Shown: in pieces, positions 41,901 to 49,574 of the stretch
Layout of the letters: each line of letters opens with the position of its first letter
Numbering within the stretch: position 1 is the stretch's first letter
Assembly (NCBI GenBank): GCA_030681645.1
Contig: JAUXRX010000027.1
Location: forward strand, 16,119-80,118
Direction: 5' to 3'
Length of the DNA stretch: 64,000 bases
From: Archangium sp.
GTDB lineage: Bacteria; Myxococcota; Myxococcia; Myxococcales; Myxococcaceae
Notes under the pieces: generated by a model
What the model was told of the DNA's origin: nothing
What the model saw: only the letters and a program-made list of their open reading frames with translations
The model's database searches: none
Made by a program: the position numbers and the translations under genes

Positions 41901-43446
41901 TCAGATCGAAGGTGACGTCGTCGAAGGCGCGGTCGCCGAGGTGGAGCCGTTTGGCCCGCAGGATGATGTCGGTGTCGAGCGGGGCCGAGACGTCCGGCAC
42001 GTCGGCGTTGAATTCCACCAGCTCGGCGCTGAGGCCGGCGATCGAGAAGCGGTTGAGCCGGCCGATGAGGGTCGCGGTGGGGCCCCGCGGTGGCCCCTGG
42101 AGCGAGACCCGCACCGTGCCGTTGCCCGCCAGCCCGGGGATCTCGACGGCCGCGAAGGCCTCGAGCGTCTTCGCCAGCTGGCTGAGGTCCTTCGCCTCGA
42201 GCGTGGCGAAGGCGCCCACGTCTTCACGGCTGGCGGTGCCGCGGGCGCGAAGGCTGAGCCCGGGGCTGGTCACGTTCACGCCCCCCACCTTCACCACCCC
42301 CTTGTCTGCGCTGGCCTCGAGGTTCGCCTCGGCGAGGCGCTGGCCGTTCCTGGCGTCCCAGGTGGCCTTCGCTTCGAGCGAGCCGCTGAGGGTCTCGGGG
42401 CGCCAGTCGCTCAACGCGCCGGAGGCCTGGAAGGCGAGATCGCTGGGGAGCGGGGCGCCCACGAGCTCCTGCAGGTCGACGTCCGAGCCGCGCACCGAGA
42501 GCGTCTGCGCGGAGAACTTCTCGAGGTCGTACTTCGCGTCGACGGCGAGCCGGGCCCGGCCGGCCGAGAGCTCGAGCGCGGCCTGCTTCGGGCTCAGCGA
42601 GCCCTTGCCGAAGATGACGGGGCGCACGGGCCAGGCGGGCAGGAAGGCCGAGAGCTCGCGCGGGGCGGCGACGAGCTCGTCGATGGTGAAGGCCACCGAG
42701 GGCAGCTCGACGTGGCCCCGCACGCGAGAGCCCCCCAGCGTCACGGCCAGGTCGTAGCTCTGCGGCCCCTGCGTGGTGCTCGCGGCCAGGGTGGCGACCA
42801 GGGCCTCCTGGAGCGGCGCGGTGAGCTGGCTGGAAAGCGCGAGCGTGCCCGTCACCTCCAGCGGCTCGAGGCGCACCCGGGCAGAGCCCCGGGCGGCGAG
42901 CTTCGTGGCGGTGATGCGGCGATCGGCCTGCTCGAGGTCCAGCAGGCCGTCGGTGAGCTCGACCCCGTCGAACCGGAGGCGCCATTGGATCGGCCCCGAG
43001 GCGGTGGTGGGGGTGGTGGCGGCCTTCCGGGCGGCCACGGCGCGCAGCAGGTTCCAGCCGCGCTCGTCCTCCTTGAGCATCAGCTTCGGGGTCACCACCT
43101 TCACTTCGGAGAGATGGAGGCGCTGGGCGGCGAGGCCTGGGAGGTCGACGTCGGCCTCGAGGCGCGCGAGCGAGGCGACCAGCTCACCTTCGGGCGTGAA
43201 GAGCTTCAGGTCGGTCAACACCACGTGGTTGCCCACCAGCTCGATGCGCCCGGCCTCGAGCTTGCCGGCCAGCGCGTCGCCGAGGGCGGCGAGCACCTTC
43301 TTGCGAATGAGCGCCTCGCCCGCAGAGCTCTGCACGAAGAGGTACGCCCCGCCGAGGAGCAGCGCGGGGATTCCCAGCACGAGCAACACCACCACCAGCA
43401 CCCGGCGGCGGCGCTTGCGGCTGAGGAGGGTGCGGGCGTCTTCCAT
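38902..43446 (-). CDS. tamB: TamB-like translocation/assembly protein
   Basis: 1514 residues. N-terminal membrane anchor (RVLVVVLLVLGIPALLLGGA, about residues 16-35), a very long array of beta-strand repeats (AsmA/TamB type, many DLxxLxLxG elements) and a C-terminal DUF490 domain from about 1180 to the end (IWVRSSDLNVEIGLSEGF, LFGEVRVLKGNIEVIGREF, PPMMESDIYAVLATGRR, YLSDTVYLGGSVDIG). TamB spans the periplasm from the inner membrane to the TamA barrel and is implicated in phospholipid transport or autotransporter insertion. ATG 43446 was chosen; two bases separate it from the upstream stop, so it is coupled with tamA. DUF490 at the C-terminus and the tandem gene order make this a firm call. 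Confidence 0.92.
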   Translation of the reverse strand: MEDARTLLSRKRRRRVLVVVLLVLGIPALLLGGAYLFVQSSAGEALIRKKVLAALGDALAGKLEAGRIELVGNHVVLTDLKLFTPEGELVASLARLEADVDLPGLAAQRLHLSEVKVVTPKLMLKEDERGWNLLRAVAARKAATTPTTASGPIQWRLRFDGVELTDGLLDLEQADRRITATKLAARGSARVRLEPLEVTGTLALSSQLTAPLQEALVATLAASTTQGPQSYDLAVTLGGSRVRGHVELPSVAFTIDELVAAPRELSAFLPAWPVRPVIFGKGSLSPKQAALELSAGRARLAVDAKYDLEKFSAQTLSVRGSDVDLQELVGAPLPSDLAFQASGALSDWRPETLSGSLEAKATWDARNGQRLAEANLEASADKGVVKVGGVNVTSPGLSLRARGTASREDVGAFATLEAKDLSQLAKTLEAFAAVEIPGLAGNGTVRVSLQGPPRGPTATLIGRLNRFSIAGLSAELVEFNADVPDVSAPLDTDIILRAKRLHLGDRAFDDVTFDLITHGREVDLDLATKGLGDLQVHALAVLDKDTRGAQLKLIDLTSTEASWSLEAPTHLDWKDGFGVEPFALRSGDQRVSGELLLTRARLEAKARVEHLDLAKLPRLLAPPSLELAGTLSADAVVTGKPGRPAVTLQAQLRDGKVRGFDALQLSLRGTWLDERAAGTLSLGSSVGSAEGTFDVPVLAFLDEKPGAGTAHFELRGVATRALEQRLGRPFPVGGVLSAVFDLSGSGDHPKVRVTVESDELTVQLGKQAVNAKAAQVSVFTTEAATLEGTLRFSALGAQNDLTLSTPLTIASLRRHLPTPDELLALPVTLQLGVKQLDLKQLDEAQLVHDDELSGLVSLTGTLTGSARAPTGELSVKLENVTAPPLRKANAHFTLRTDVRHTRLTGTATLAEQQQGLELTAALETLPERAIAALLQPRTAGGKEAGDAVVDALADVPLELLLVLQPFALAQAMVTHEGEAPPGGVLSATLEAGGTLQAPTARLVGSLKDLRFDRVALGSARFDLRSTGTEQRFTVALGGEGRDDFKAKGTLGLDLRLSALRHGLDWRAAPIDLQVTSRNFDLGFLSGSTDLLRVVGGRLDLTAQLTGKLGAPRFVGDAEVRSGRLALAGLGDYREVGLELHATDDLVELKRLVASSGAGKAQLVARAERQPSGAFALTSSGTTDRFPIVADDQLQATATLRYSLEGAVTSTLIDIHKLELPRVDVTLPDVKRKDLQDLQRPKDIIVLRAGDRATRRRRQDAKDSTAAGQQAPLMVRVVVVAPRNIWVRSSDLNVEIGLSEGFRVELNDGLRLFGEVRVLKGNIEVIGREFTVQRDSEARFAGPPAQPYVNVSALHVNSREQVKITVTVAGRGTSLGFKVSSEPPMMESDIYAVLATGRRNLKSSGGASFTPGQAASVVGQLAASQLKTVIAKKLPIDVFNFETTDNFEKVKLDVGKYLSDTVYLGGSVDIGAKRERGENVWAGRIELQVTKSISLEAYAGDALSFGADAMWSRDF

Positions 43447-43448
43447 GG

Positions 43449-45623
43449 TCAGAAGGCCTCGCCGATGGACAGGTGGGCGCTGCACAGCCCGTCAGGAGAG
43501 CCCGCGTACGGAGAGGGCACGGGCCCGCGGCTGTAGGGGTCAGCCAGGGAATTGCCCGAGCCGGCGCCGAAGAAGCAGCCCGGCGCGCTGCGGAACTGTT
43601 CCACGGTGCCGCCGGTGCTGGTGGTGTTCGTCACCTGCTGCGGCCCGCCCAGGGGCATGCGGAAGGCGAGGTCGACGCGAATCGGGCCCAGCGGCGTGCG
43701 ATAGCGAACCCCGAAGCCCACGGCGGTGTACAGCGATTGGCTCCAGTCCTTGCCAGCGAAGAGGTGGTGCTCGGTCACGAGGCCCCAGTCGTTGAAGAGG
43801 GCCAGCACCCAGTTCTCGCTGAAGGACCAGCGCAGCTCGAGAGCACCCTCGAGGAGGCCGGAGCCGCCGATGGGGAGGGTGGTGGCGTCCTTGGGGCATT
43901 CGTCGGGCCCGCTGAGCTTCGCGCGGGACGGGCAGACGGGGAGATCGTCGCGGGTGAGCACGGCGATCTGCGGCGAGAGGCGGCGCTGCTGGAAGCCGCG
44001 CATGCCCGCGCCGCCCGAGAAGTAGCGCACCACGATGGGGGTGTCGTTCTCGGGCGCGAGCAGGGTGCCGAACTTGGCGCGGGCGGCGAAGGTGAACTGC
44101 TTTTCCTTGCCGAAGCTGACGTAGCCGCGGGCCTCGGGCGTCACCTTGAGGAAGGGACGCAGCCGGGTGGTGGAGGCGAGGCCCACCGCGGTGTCGAGCG
44201 CCAGGTAGAAGCCCTGCTTCGCCTCGAGGCGGTTGTCGCGGCGATCGAGCTCGACGTTGAGGTCGAAGAAGCCGACCAGGCACAGCTGCGGTGCCTGGGG
44301 GCAGTTGATGGCCGCGGCGGGCACGGTGTCGCGCAGCTCGAGGGCGGTGTGGAGGAGGAAGGTGTTGAGGTTGAGCGACGGGAAGATGTTGAGGTCGATG
44401 CGGGGCCGCCAGATGACGCCGACCTTCGCTTCCACGGCGTCGTAGCTGTAGGTGTTGTCGAGGGTGCGCAGCACGTCGACGCTGCCCTGGAGCGAGAGGG
44501 TGCGGATGCCGCCCAGCCTGGGCACCTCGTACTCGGCGTACCCGCGCCAGACCGGCCCCCAGTCCGAGAGGGAGGTGGCGCGGAAGACGTCGATGACGTT
44601 GGGGAGGAAGGCGATGCCGAGCTTGGCCTTGAGGGTGAGGCGATCGAGGCGGGCGTTCTTGAAGAAGATGCGCGAGAGGCCGAGGTTGCGATCGGTGTAT
44701 TCGCCCACCACGCGCACCTCCTGGCGGATGAGGTCGCCGCCCAGGCCGCCGCCGAAGCGCAGCGAGTGGAAGGGCGCTTCCTTCACGTCGATCACCACGG
44801 GCACGGTGCCCTCGGCGCGGTCGGGGATGCCGCGATTGACCTTCACGCCGGCGAACACCCCCATCTGAAAGACCCGCGCCTGGGCCGCGGCCATCGCCGA
44901 CTCGCTGAAGTACGCGCCCTCGGGAAAATCGGGCGAGGCCTGGTCGGCGATGAGCTTCGCGGGCACCTGCGCGCCGGGGTCGGTGGCCACGAAGAGCTTG
45001 CCGAAGCGGAAGCGGGTGCCGGTGACGATGTCGAGCGAGATGTCGACGCGCGCGGCCTCTGCGTCGACCAGCGCCTCTCCGGTGACGGCCACCTCGGCGA
45101 AGCCCAGCTCGCGAAGGCGCAGGCTGAGCAGGGCCTTGGTGCGGGCCCAGCTGTCCTCGAGGAAGATGTCGCCGGTGGAGAGCGGGAGCGACTTCACCAC
45201 GTCGGCCTGCATCTCCGGGGGGAGGGCCTCGAGGCCGAGGATGTCGACGGTGTTCACCCGCGCCGGCTCACCCTCCCGCAGCTTGACCAGCAGCTTCACG
45301 TGCTTCGGGCGCACCTCGGTGACGACGTCCGACAGGACGCGCGCCTGGTAGTACCCGTTGGCCTCGTAGAAGCGCTGAATGCGCCGCAGGTCGGCCTGCC
45401 AGGTGACGGGGTCGAACCATTCGAGCCTGCCGAAGAAGGGCACCCAGGGGGGCAGCCAGGAAGACTCGCCGGTGACGATCTTCTCCTTGAGGTCGGCTTC
45501 CTTGAGCTCCTTCTCGCCCTCGATGACGAGGTCGTCGACCTCCATGGCGTCGGGGGAAGGAGGCGTGGTGGCGCACCCGGCGAGGGCCAGCGTCAGGCCG
45601 AGGATGAAGACGCGCCATGCCAC
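43449..45623 (-). CDS. tamA: BamA/TamA-family outer-membrane barrel with lipoprotein signal (TamA/TamL-like)
   Basis: 724 residues. N-terminus MAWRVFILGLTLALAGCATT has a lipobox (LAGC). POTRA-like domains at about 25-265 (FYEANGYYQARVL; VKLREGEPARVNTVDILG; RLRELGFAEVAVTGEAL). The 16-strand barrel occupies about 285-724, with YFSGGAGMRGFQQRRLSP (lid-loop RGF motif) and final strand LGPIRVDLAFRMPLG, then a Cys-containing tail. Forms the outer-membrane half of the TAM complex, paired with the following tamB. Lipidation of a TamA is unusual outside Bacteroidetes TamL. There are periplasmic/extracellular Cys pairs in loops (CPQAPQLC, CPSRAKLSGPDEC). Confidence 0.9.
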   Translation of the reverse strand: MAWRVFILGLTLALAGCATTPPSPDAMEVDDLVIEGEKELKEADLKEKIVTGESSWLPPWVPFFGRLEWFDPVTWQADLRRIQRFYEANGYYQARVLSDVVTEVRPKHVKLLVKLREGEPARVNTVDILGLEALPPEMQADVVKSLPLSTGDIFLEDSWARTKALLSLRLRELGFAEVAVTGEALVDAEAARVDISLDIVTGTRFRFGKLFVATDPGAQVPAKLIADQASPDFPEGAYFSESAMAAAQARVFQMGVFAGVKVNRGIPDRAEGTVPVVIDVKEAPFHSLRFGGGLGGDLIRQEVRVVGEYTDRNLGLSRIFFKNARLDRLTLKAKLGIAFLPNVIDVFRATSLSDWGPVWRGYAEYEVPRLGGIRTLSLQGSVDVLRTLDNTYSYDAVEAKVGVIWRPRIDLNIFPSLNLNTFLLHTALELRDTVPAAAINCPQAPQLCLVGFFDLNVELDRRDNRLEAKQGFYLALDTAVGLASTTRLRPFLKVTPEARGYVSFGKEKQFTFAARAKFGTLLAPENDTPIVVRYFSGGAGMRGFQQRRLSPQIAVLTRDDLPVCPSRAKLSGPDECPKDATTLPIGGSGLLEGALELRWSFSENWVLALFNDWGLVTEHHLFAGKDWSQSLYTAVGFGVRYRTPLGPIRVDLAFRMPLGGPQQVTNTTSTGGTVEQFRSAPGCFFGAGSGNSLADPYSRGPVPSPYAGSPDGLCSAHLSIGEAF

Positions 45624-45652
45624 GGGCTGCTTGTAACAGCGGGGGGCGAGGT

Positions 45653-45922
45653 ATGTTCACCCTCATGTCCTACGCGTGTCCAAAATGTGGTGGGCCGGCG
45701 CAGCGCGGGAGCAGCTCGGCAGCAGGTCACGCCGGGGGCCTCGTCGGCATGTTGCTCTACGCAGCGTTTGCGGGCTTCAACTGCGGGAAGTGCGGAAAGC
45801 TCGAGCGGTCGGCGTTCCCTCCGGAGGTGCGCTCGCAGATGACGCGCAACTCGGCGCTGATGGGCGTGGGTGCGCTGGTGTTGCTGGTGGCGGTGCTGGG
45901 GTTGCTGGCCGCGCTGAACTGA
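45653..45922 (+). CDS. Small zinc-ribbon membrane protein
   Basis: 89 residues. A zinc ribbon with CPKCGG (about 9-14) and a second CGKC pair near 43-46 is split by a hydrophobic Ala/Gly stretch (GLVGMLLYAAFAGF). A C-terminal helix (ALMGVGALVLLVAVLGLLAAL) anchors it. Unrecognised. The ATG at 45653 is preferred to 45665 because GGGGGG lies six bases upstream. Divergent from tamA (29-bp gap) and convergent with the broken gene that follows. Confidence 0.7.
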   Translation: MFTLMSYACPKCGGPAQRGSSSAAGHAGGLVGMLLYAAFAGFNCGKCGKLERSAFPPEVRSQMTRNSALMGVGALVLLVAVLGLLAALN

Positions 45923-45923
45923 C

Positions 45924-46288
45924 TCAGCGGTTGTGGCGCCAGCGGCGCGCGAGCTCGGGCGGAACGATCAGGTTCAGGCTGGGGATGAACTTGTGGCTCT
46001 TCGTCCTCGCGCTGCGGTTGAAGTAGTCAGGTGCCTCGAGGGAGGCCTCCTTGAGGTCGTCCTCCTGCTGTGGCGTCAAGTGGCGGCGGCCGCACCTGAG
46101 GAGCGCTTGACCAGCCAGAGACGCCCCCGGTTGACGTGGTACGCGAGGGCGGCGCGCGCGCTCGAGGGTTTGCGGCCCAGGCGACGATAGGCGGTCTCGA
46201 ACTCCTCGAGTCTGAAGACCTGGTGCTGCGAGATGAAGTCGGCCGCGTTGAGAGCGTCGCGCTCGAATTGGTCGGCCTGGCCGGACAT
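45924..46288 (-). pseudogene. Frameshifted AbiEi-like winged-helix gene
   Basis: From ATG 46288, frame 1 encodes 70 residues: a helical start and a wHTH (FISQHQVFRLEEFETAYRRL; ARAALAYHVNRGRLWLVKR). This matches the pattern of AbiEi-type antitoxin N-termini, where RGRLxxVxRG is normally followed by LYAV. Here it runs into SSGAAAAT and a stop at 46076. The next frame continues without interruption with LTPQQEDDLKEASLEAPDYF and ends at 45924 in IVPPELARRWRHNR. One indel near 46085-46105 would join them into about 120 residues. No AbiEii nucleotidyltransferase gene is adjacent. Either an orphan remnant, programmed frameshift or assembly error. Confidence 0.5.
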
Positions 46289-46300
46289 GGGGCAAGTAGC

Positions 46301-47830
46301 TCAGCCCCGCCGGCCCTCATGCGCCAGCCGCGTCAGCCAGTTCGCCGTCCGCTGCAGCACCTCGTCGCTCGCCAGCTTCTGCACCTCGGGCTGCATCCGG
46401 TAACCCCAGTTGTGATCCCCCATCGTGCCCGGCGTGTTGGTGCGCTCCGACTCACCGAACACGTCCTGCCAGGGGAAGATGCACGTCTGCGACTGCGAGT
46501 TGAGCGCCGCGCGCAGCAGCGCCTCGTGCACCTCGAAGCTCCACTCCTTCGGCGGCGGCTTGAACCCGCTCAGCTCGGGCCAGGTGCGGCACGCCATCTC
46601 CCGTTCCCAGTCGCTGGTGCCCACCCACCACCCACGCAGCGTCTCGGTGTCGTGCGTGCCGGTGGTGACGAGCGAGACCTCCGGGTAATGCCGGGGATCG
46701 CGGTACACCCCGTCTTCGCGGCTCCACCGCATCACCTGGTACCCGGGCAGCCCCAGGCTGGCGAGCACGTCCTTCGCGAAGCGCGGAATCACGCCGAGGT
46801 CCTCCGCCACGATGCCCGCGCCCTCCGAGAGGAGGCGGAAGTTCTTCTCACCCAGCGCGCGCTGCGCCGGCTCCTCCGACGGAATGAAGCGGCCCTTCGG
46901 CGCCTTCTCGTCGCGCACGTACTGGCGGAAGTACCCGATGGCGTGATCGATGCGGCGCACGTCGTACGTCGCCGCGGCGTGCTTTGCCCGGCGGCGCAGC
47001 CACGCGTCCTGGTCCTTCGCCAGCGCCTCGAAGTCGAACCAGGGCAACCCCCAGTCCTGGCCGTCGGCCGAGAAGTCGTCGGGCGGCACGCCGAGGCGGC
47101 CGTCGCGCCGGAGGTACTTCGGGTTGCACCAGCAGTCCGCCGAGTCCTGCGCGATGATGAACGGCTCGTCACCACACAGCAAGATGCCGTGCGACTTCGC
47201 CGACGCGCGCACCCGCTGCCACTGGCCATCGGCCACCCACTGCAGCCACTGGTGGTAGCGCACCCGCTTGCCGTGCTCCTTCTGCGCGGCCTCCAGCGCC
47301 TTCGGCTCGCGATTCGAGAGGCCCGCCGGCCACTCCCACCACGGCTTCTGCCCGAACGCCTCCGACAGTGAGGAATAGAGCGCGTAGCCGTCGAGCCACT
47401 CGCGCTGCGCCCCGCACCACGCCTCGAACTCGCGGCTGCGCGCCGTGCTGCCCTGGTTCTGGAACGCGGCGAACGCGCGCTCGAGCGCCGCCGTCTTCAC
47501 CGGGAAGACCAGGTCGTAGCGCACCGTGGGCGAGGCCCGGGCGGTGTCGATGGCCTTCTGCTCTTCGACCGAGAAGCGCACCCCCTCGGGCAGCCAGCCG
47601 AGGTGAATGAACAGCGGGTTCAACCCGAAGGCCGAGCGGGTGGAGTACGGGCTCGGATCTCCCGGCGTGGTGGGGAGCAACGGCAACACCATCACCAGCT
47701 TCTGCGAGGCCTGCCGCATCCACCCGAAGAGCGCGTCGAAGGCCTCGAAGTCGCCCACGCCCACGTCGTGCGTGCTGCGCAGTGAGAAGACAGGCTGCAG
47801 GATTCCAGAGATTCGACCCGAGGGCGTCAT
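46301..47830 (-). CDS. malQ: 4-alpha-glucanotransferase (GH77, amylomaltase)
   Basis: 509-residue cytosolic enzyme that transfers maltosyl units between glucans. Seen: LPLLPTTPGDPSPYSTRSAF (substrate loop; PSPYS is typical), GDEPFIIAQDSADCW, RRIDHAIGYFRQY (nucleophile Asp; usual form RIDHFRGF), IVAEDLGVI (acid/base Glu) and TGTHDTETLRGWW (third Asp). Length is typical. Start at ATG 47830. The divergent glycosylase gene begins six bases away, so this transcript is either leaderless or its promoter lies inside that gene; no Shine-Dalgarno sequence is seen. Fits glycogen or trehalose metabolism, but no other such genes are nearby. Confidence 0.93.
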   Translation of the reverse strand: MTPSGRISGILQPVFSLRSTHDVGVGDFEAFDALFGWMRQASQKLVMVLPLLPTTPGDPSPYSTRSAFGLNPLFIHLGWLPEGVRFSVEEQKAIDTARASPTVRYDLVFPVKTAALERAFAAFQNQGSTARSREFEAWCGAQREWLDGYALYSSLSEAFGQKPWWEWPAGLSNREPKALEAAQKEHGKRVRYHQWLQWVADGQWQRVRASAKSHGILLCGDEPFIIAQDSADCWCNPKYLRRDGRLGVPPDDFSADGQDWGLPWFDFEALAKDQDAWLRRRAKHAAATYDVRRIDHAIGYFRQYVRDEKAPKGRFIPSEEPAQRALGEKNFRLLSEGAGIVAEDLGVIPRFAKDVLASLGLPGYQVMRWSREDGVYRDPRHYPEVSLVTTGTHDTETLRGWWVGTSDWEREMACRTWPELSGFKPPPKEWSFEVHEALLRAALNSQSQTCIFPWQDVFGESERTNTPGTMGDHNWGYRMQPEVQKLASDEVLQRTANWLTRLAHEGRRG

Positions 47831-47836
47831 GGCGAA

Positions 47837-48436
47837 GTGAATGTCTACACGATTACCCTCCGGCCCGACGTGACTCCGTTGCCTCTCACTTTTCACGCCC
47901 GCGCCCCGGTGAAGCTGGCGCGGGCCCTCCTGGGCATGGACCTGGTGCACGTGAGCCGGGGTCGCGTGCGCAGCGGCCGCATCGTCGAGACCGAGGCGTA
48001 CCTGGGCCCGCACGATCTCGCCTGCCATTCTTCGAAGGGCCGCACCGCGCGCACCGAGGTGATGTTCGGCCCTCCCGGCCACGCGTACCTCTTCCTCGTC
48101 TACGGCATGCACCTCTGCTTCAACGTCGTCACCGGCGACGGTGCCGCCGTGCTCATTCGCGCGCTCGCCCCGGGTGAAGGCCTCGGGGGCCTGCGCACCG
48201 ATGGCCCCGGCCGGCTCACCCGCGCCCTGGCCCTCGGGCTCGCGCTCAACGAAGCGCCGCTCGATCGGCCTCCTCTCTTCATCGCCCGGGGCGTGCCGGT
48301 GCCGGCCCGCCACGTCGAGGTGAGCCCCCGCATCGGCGTCGACTACGCAGGGGAATGGGCCTCCCGCCCGCTCCGTTTTCATGACCGCCGGTCGGCGTTC
48401 GTCAGCCGATCGCCAGGTCGCCATTCAGGCAGGTGA
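47837..48436 (+). CDS. 3-methyladenine DNA glycosylase (AAG/MPG family)
   Basis: 199 residues. Alkyladenine glycosylase hallmarks: LARALLGMDLVH, IVETEAYLGPHDLACHSSKG (catalytic Glu and HS region), GHAYLFLVYGMHLCFNVVT (the Tyr intercalation region) and VLIRALAP. Excises alkylated purines from DNA to start base-excision repair. The GTG at 47837 is the earliest start; homologues usually begin near LPLTFHAR, so a start about 12 codons later (GTG 47870) is equally possible. The 3' end overlaps the upstream shadow of the sigma factor frame but the real sigma start is 37 bp downstream. Confidence 0.9.
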   Translation: MNVYTITLRPDVTPLPLTFHARAPVKLARALLGMDLVHVSRGRVRSGRIVETEAYLGPHDLACHSSKGRTARTEVMFGPPGHAYLFLVYGMHLCFNVVTGDGAAVLIRALAPGEGLGGLRTDGPGRLTRALALGLALNEAPLDRPPLFIARGVPVPARHVEVSPRIGVDYAGEWASRPLRFHDRRSAFVSRSPGRHSGR

Positions 48437-48473
48437 AACCGGCCGGGTTCACGGAGCGTATTCCCAGGTGGTC

Positions 48474-49109
48474 ATGTCGCTTGACGCGCAAGGTCGGAAA
48501 GTCCACGGTTCCCCGCCTTTGATTCCTTCAGAAGACACGGAGCTGCTCACCCGCGCCCAGGCCGGTGACGTGGCCGCCTTCGAGGGGCTCGTCGAGCGCC
48601 ACCGGTCTCGTGTGTTCGGGCTCGCCCAGCGCATGCTCAACTCGGCCGACGACGCCGCCGAGGTGCTCCAGGAATCGTTCCTCTCCGCGTACCGGAACCT
48701 GCCCAACTTCCGCGGCGACGCGCAGTTCGGCTCGTGGGTCTACCGCATCGCCGCCAACCACGCGCTGATGCGCCTGCGCCACCGCAAGGTGGTCAACCAG
48801 GTCGAGTCACCCCTCGATGGCCCCCAGTTCAACGAGCGCGGCAGCCTCGTCGAAGAGGTCTCCGACTTCCGCGACGCCGAAGGCGAAGCGATGGACAAGG
48901 AGCTGCGCCAGGCCATCGAAGGCGCGGCCGCGCGCCTGGGCGACGAGTACCGCGAGGTCTTCGTGCTCAAGGACCTCGAGGGCCTGTCCTACGAGGAGAT
49001 CGCCGGCCTCACCGGCGCCACCGTGCCCGCGATCAAGAGCCGCCTCCACCGCGCCCGCCTCTCGCTGCGCGCCGCCATCGACCACTTCTACGCGGAGCGC
49101 TCAGATTGA
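48474..49109 (+). CDS. ECF-type RNA polymerase sigma factor
   Basis: 211 residues. Sigma-70 region 2: LLTRAQAGDVAAFEGLVERH, DAAEVLQESFLSAYRNLPNF and SWVYRIAANHALMRLRHRK. Region 4: YREVFVLKDLEGLSYEEIAG and VPAIKSRLHRARLSLR. No region 3 or additional domain. AGGTGG just precedes ATG 48474; the longer frame upstream overlaps the glycosylase. The following gene encodes a ZAS anti-sigma, so this is a standard ECF pair responding to envelope or redox stress. RpoE-like in sequence. Confidence 0.93.
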   Translation: MSLDAQGRKVHGSPPLIPSEDTELLTRAQAGDVAAFEGLVERHRSRVFGLAQRMLNSADDAAEVLQESFLSAYRNLPNFRGDAQFGSWVYRIAANHALMRLRHRKVVNQVESPLDGPQFNERGSLVEEVSDFRDAEGEAMDKELRQAIEGAAARLGDEYREVFVLKDLEGLSYEEIAGLTGATVPAIKSRLHRARLSLRAAIDHFYAERSD

Positions 49110-49209
49110 GCCTGCTCAGCCGTTCAGTCCGGGGAGCCCCCTCCAATCTCCGTTGCGCGGGCGGGGCTTGCGTAACAATGAAGGCCTGTTCTCTCCTGAT
49201 GGTCCCCCG

Positions 49210-49461
49210 ATGACCGCTTCCACCACCTGCAAAGACAGCGTCGAGCTCCTGCTCGAATACCTCGACGGGGAGCTGACTGACGAGCTCCGCGCGAAGCTGG
49301 AAGCGCACCTGGGTGGTTGCTCGCCGTGTGAAGACTTTCTGAAGGGCTACAAGGCGACGCCCGGCCTGTGCCGCAAGGCGCTCGCGCGCGAGATTCCGAA
49401 GGAGGTCGCCGTGAAGCTGACCGACTTCCTCCGCTCCGAGATGGCCAAGGTCACCAAGTAG
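49210..49461 (+). CDS. Zinc-binding anti-sigma factor (zf-HC2/ZAS)
   Basis: 83-residue soluble protein. ZAS motif: His in LEAHLGGCSPCEDF (H-x3-C-x2-C, about residues 33-40) preceded by Cys7 (TTCKDSVELLLEYLDGEL). The C-terminal part (EVAVKLTDFLRSEMAKVTK) is a helix that normally clamps the sigma factor. With no membrane helix, it would be a cytosolic redox-type (RsrA-like) inhibitor of the preceding ECF sigma. Shares the transcript with the sigma gene 100 bp upstream. Start ATG 49210. Confidence 0.9.
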   Translation: MTASTTCKDSVELLLEYLDGELTDELRAKLEAHLGGCSPCEDFLKGYKATPGLCRKALAREIPKEVAVKLTDFLRSEMAKVTK

Positions 49462-49466
49462 CCCCA

Positions 49467-49482
49467 TCGGTCGAATGACCGA
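49467..49482. terminator. Short hairpin after the anti-sigma gene
   Basis: TCGGTC-GAAT-GACCGA, a perfect six-bp stem five bases after the stop codon, followed by GGTCAAACG rather than a T-tract. A weak terminator or processing hairpin; alternatively an operator. Listed for its position between two units. Confidence 0.35.
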
Positions 49483-49574
49483 CGGTCAAACGCCCGACCT
49501 CGATCTTCGCCCGATGCCCGCGCCAAATCGCGCGTGAGACGGTGACTCCTGTTCAACCCACCAGGAGCCTCACC

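Noticed and set aside
39385..43536. 1383-residue open frame antisense to tamB
   Set aside because: High-GC shadow: rich in Arg/His/Gly/Leu with no domain, and the minus strand has full TamB structure.
43473..45842. 789-residue plus-strand frame across tamA
   Set aside because: Antisense shadow of a POTRA/barrel protein with recognisable motifs.
45924..46288. Complete AbiE toxin-antitoxin pair
   Set aside because: No AbiEii-like nucleotidyltransferase motif (GGT...D) is visible in flanking genes.
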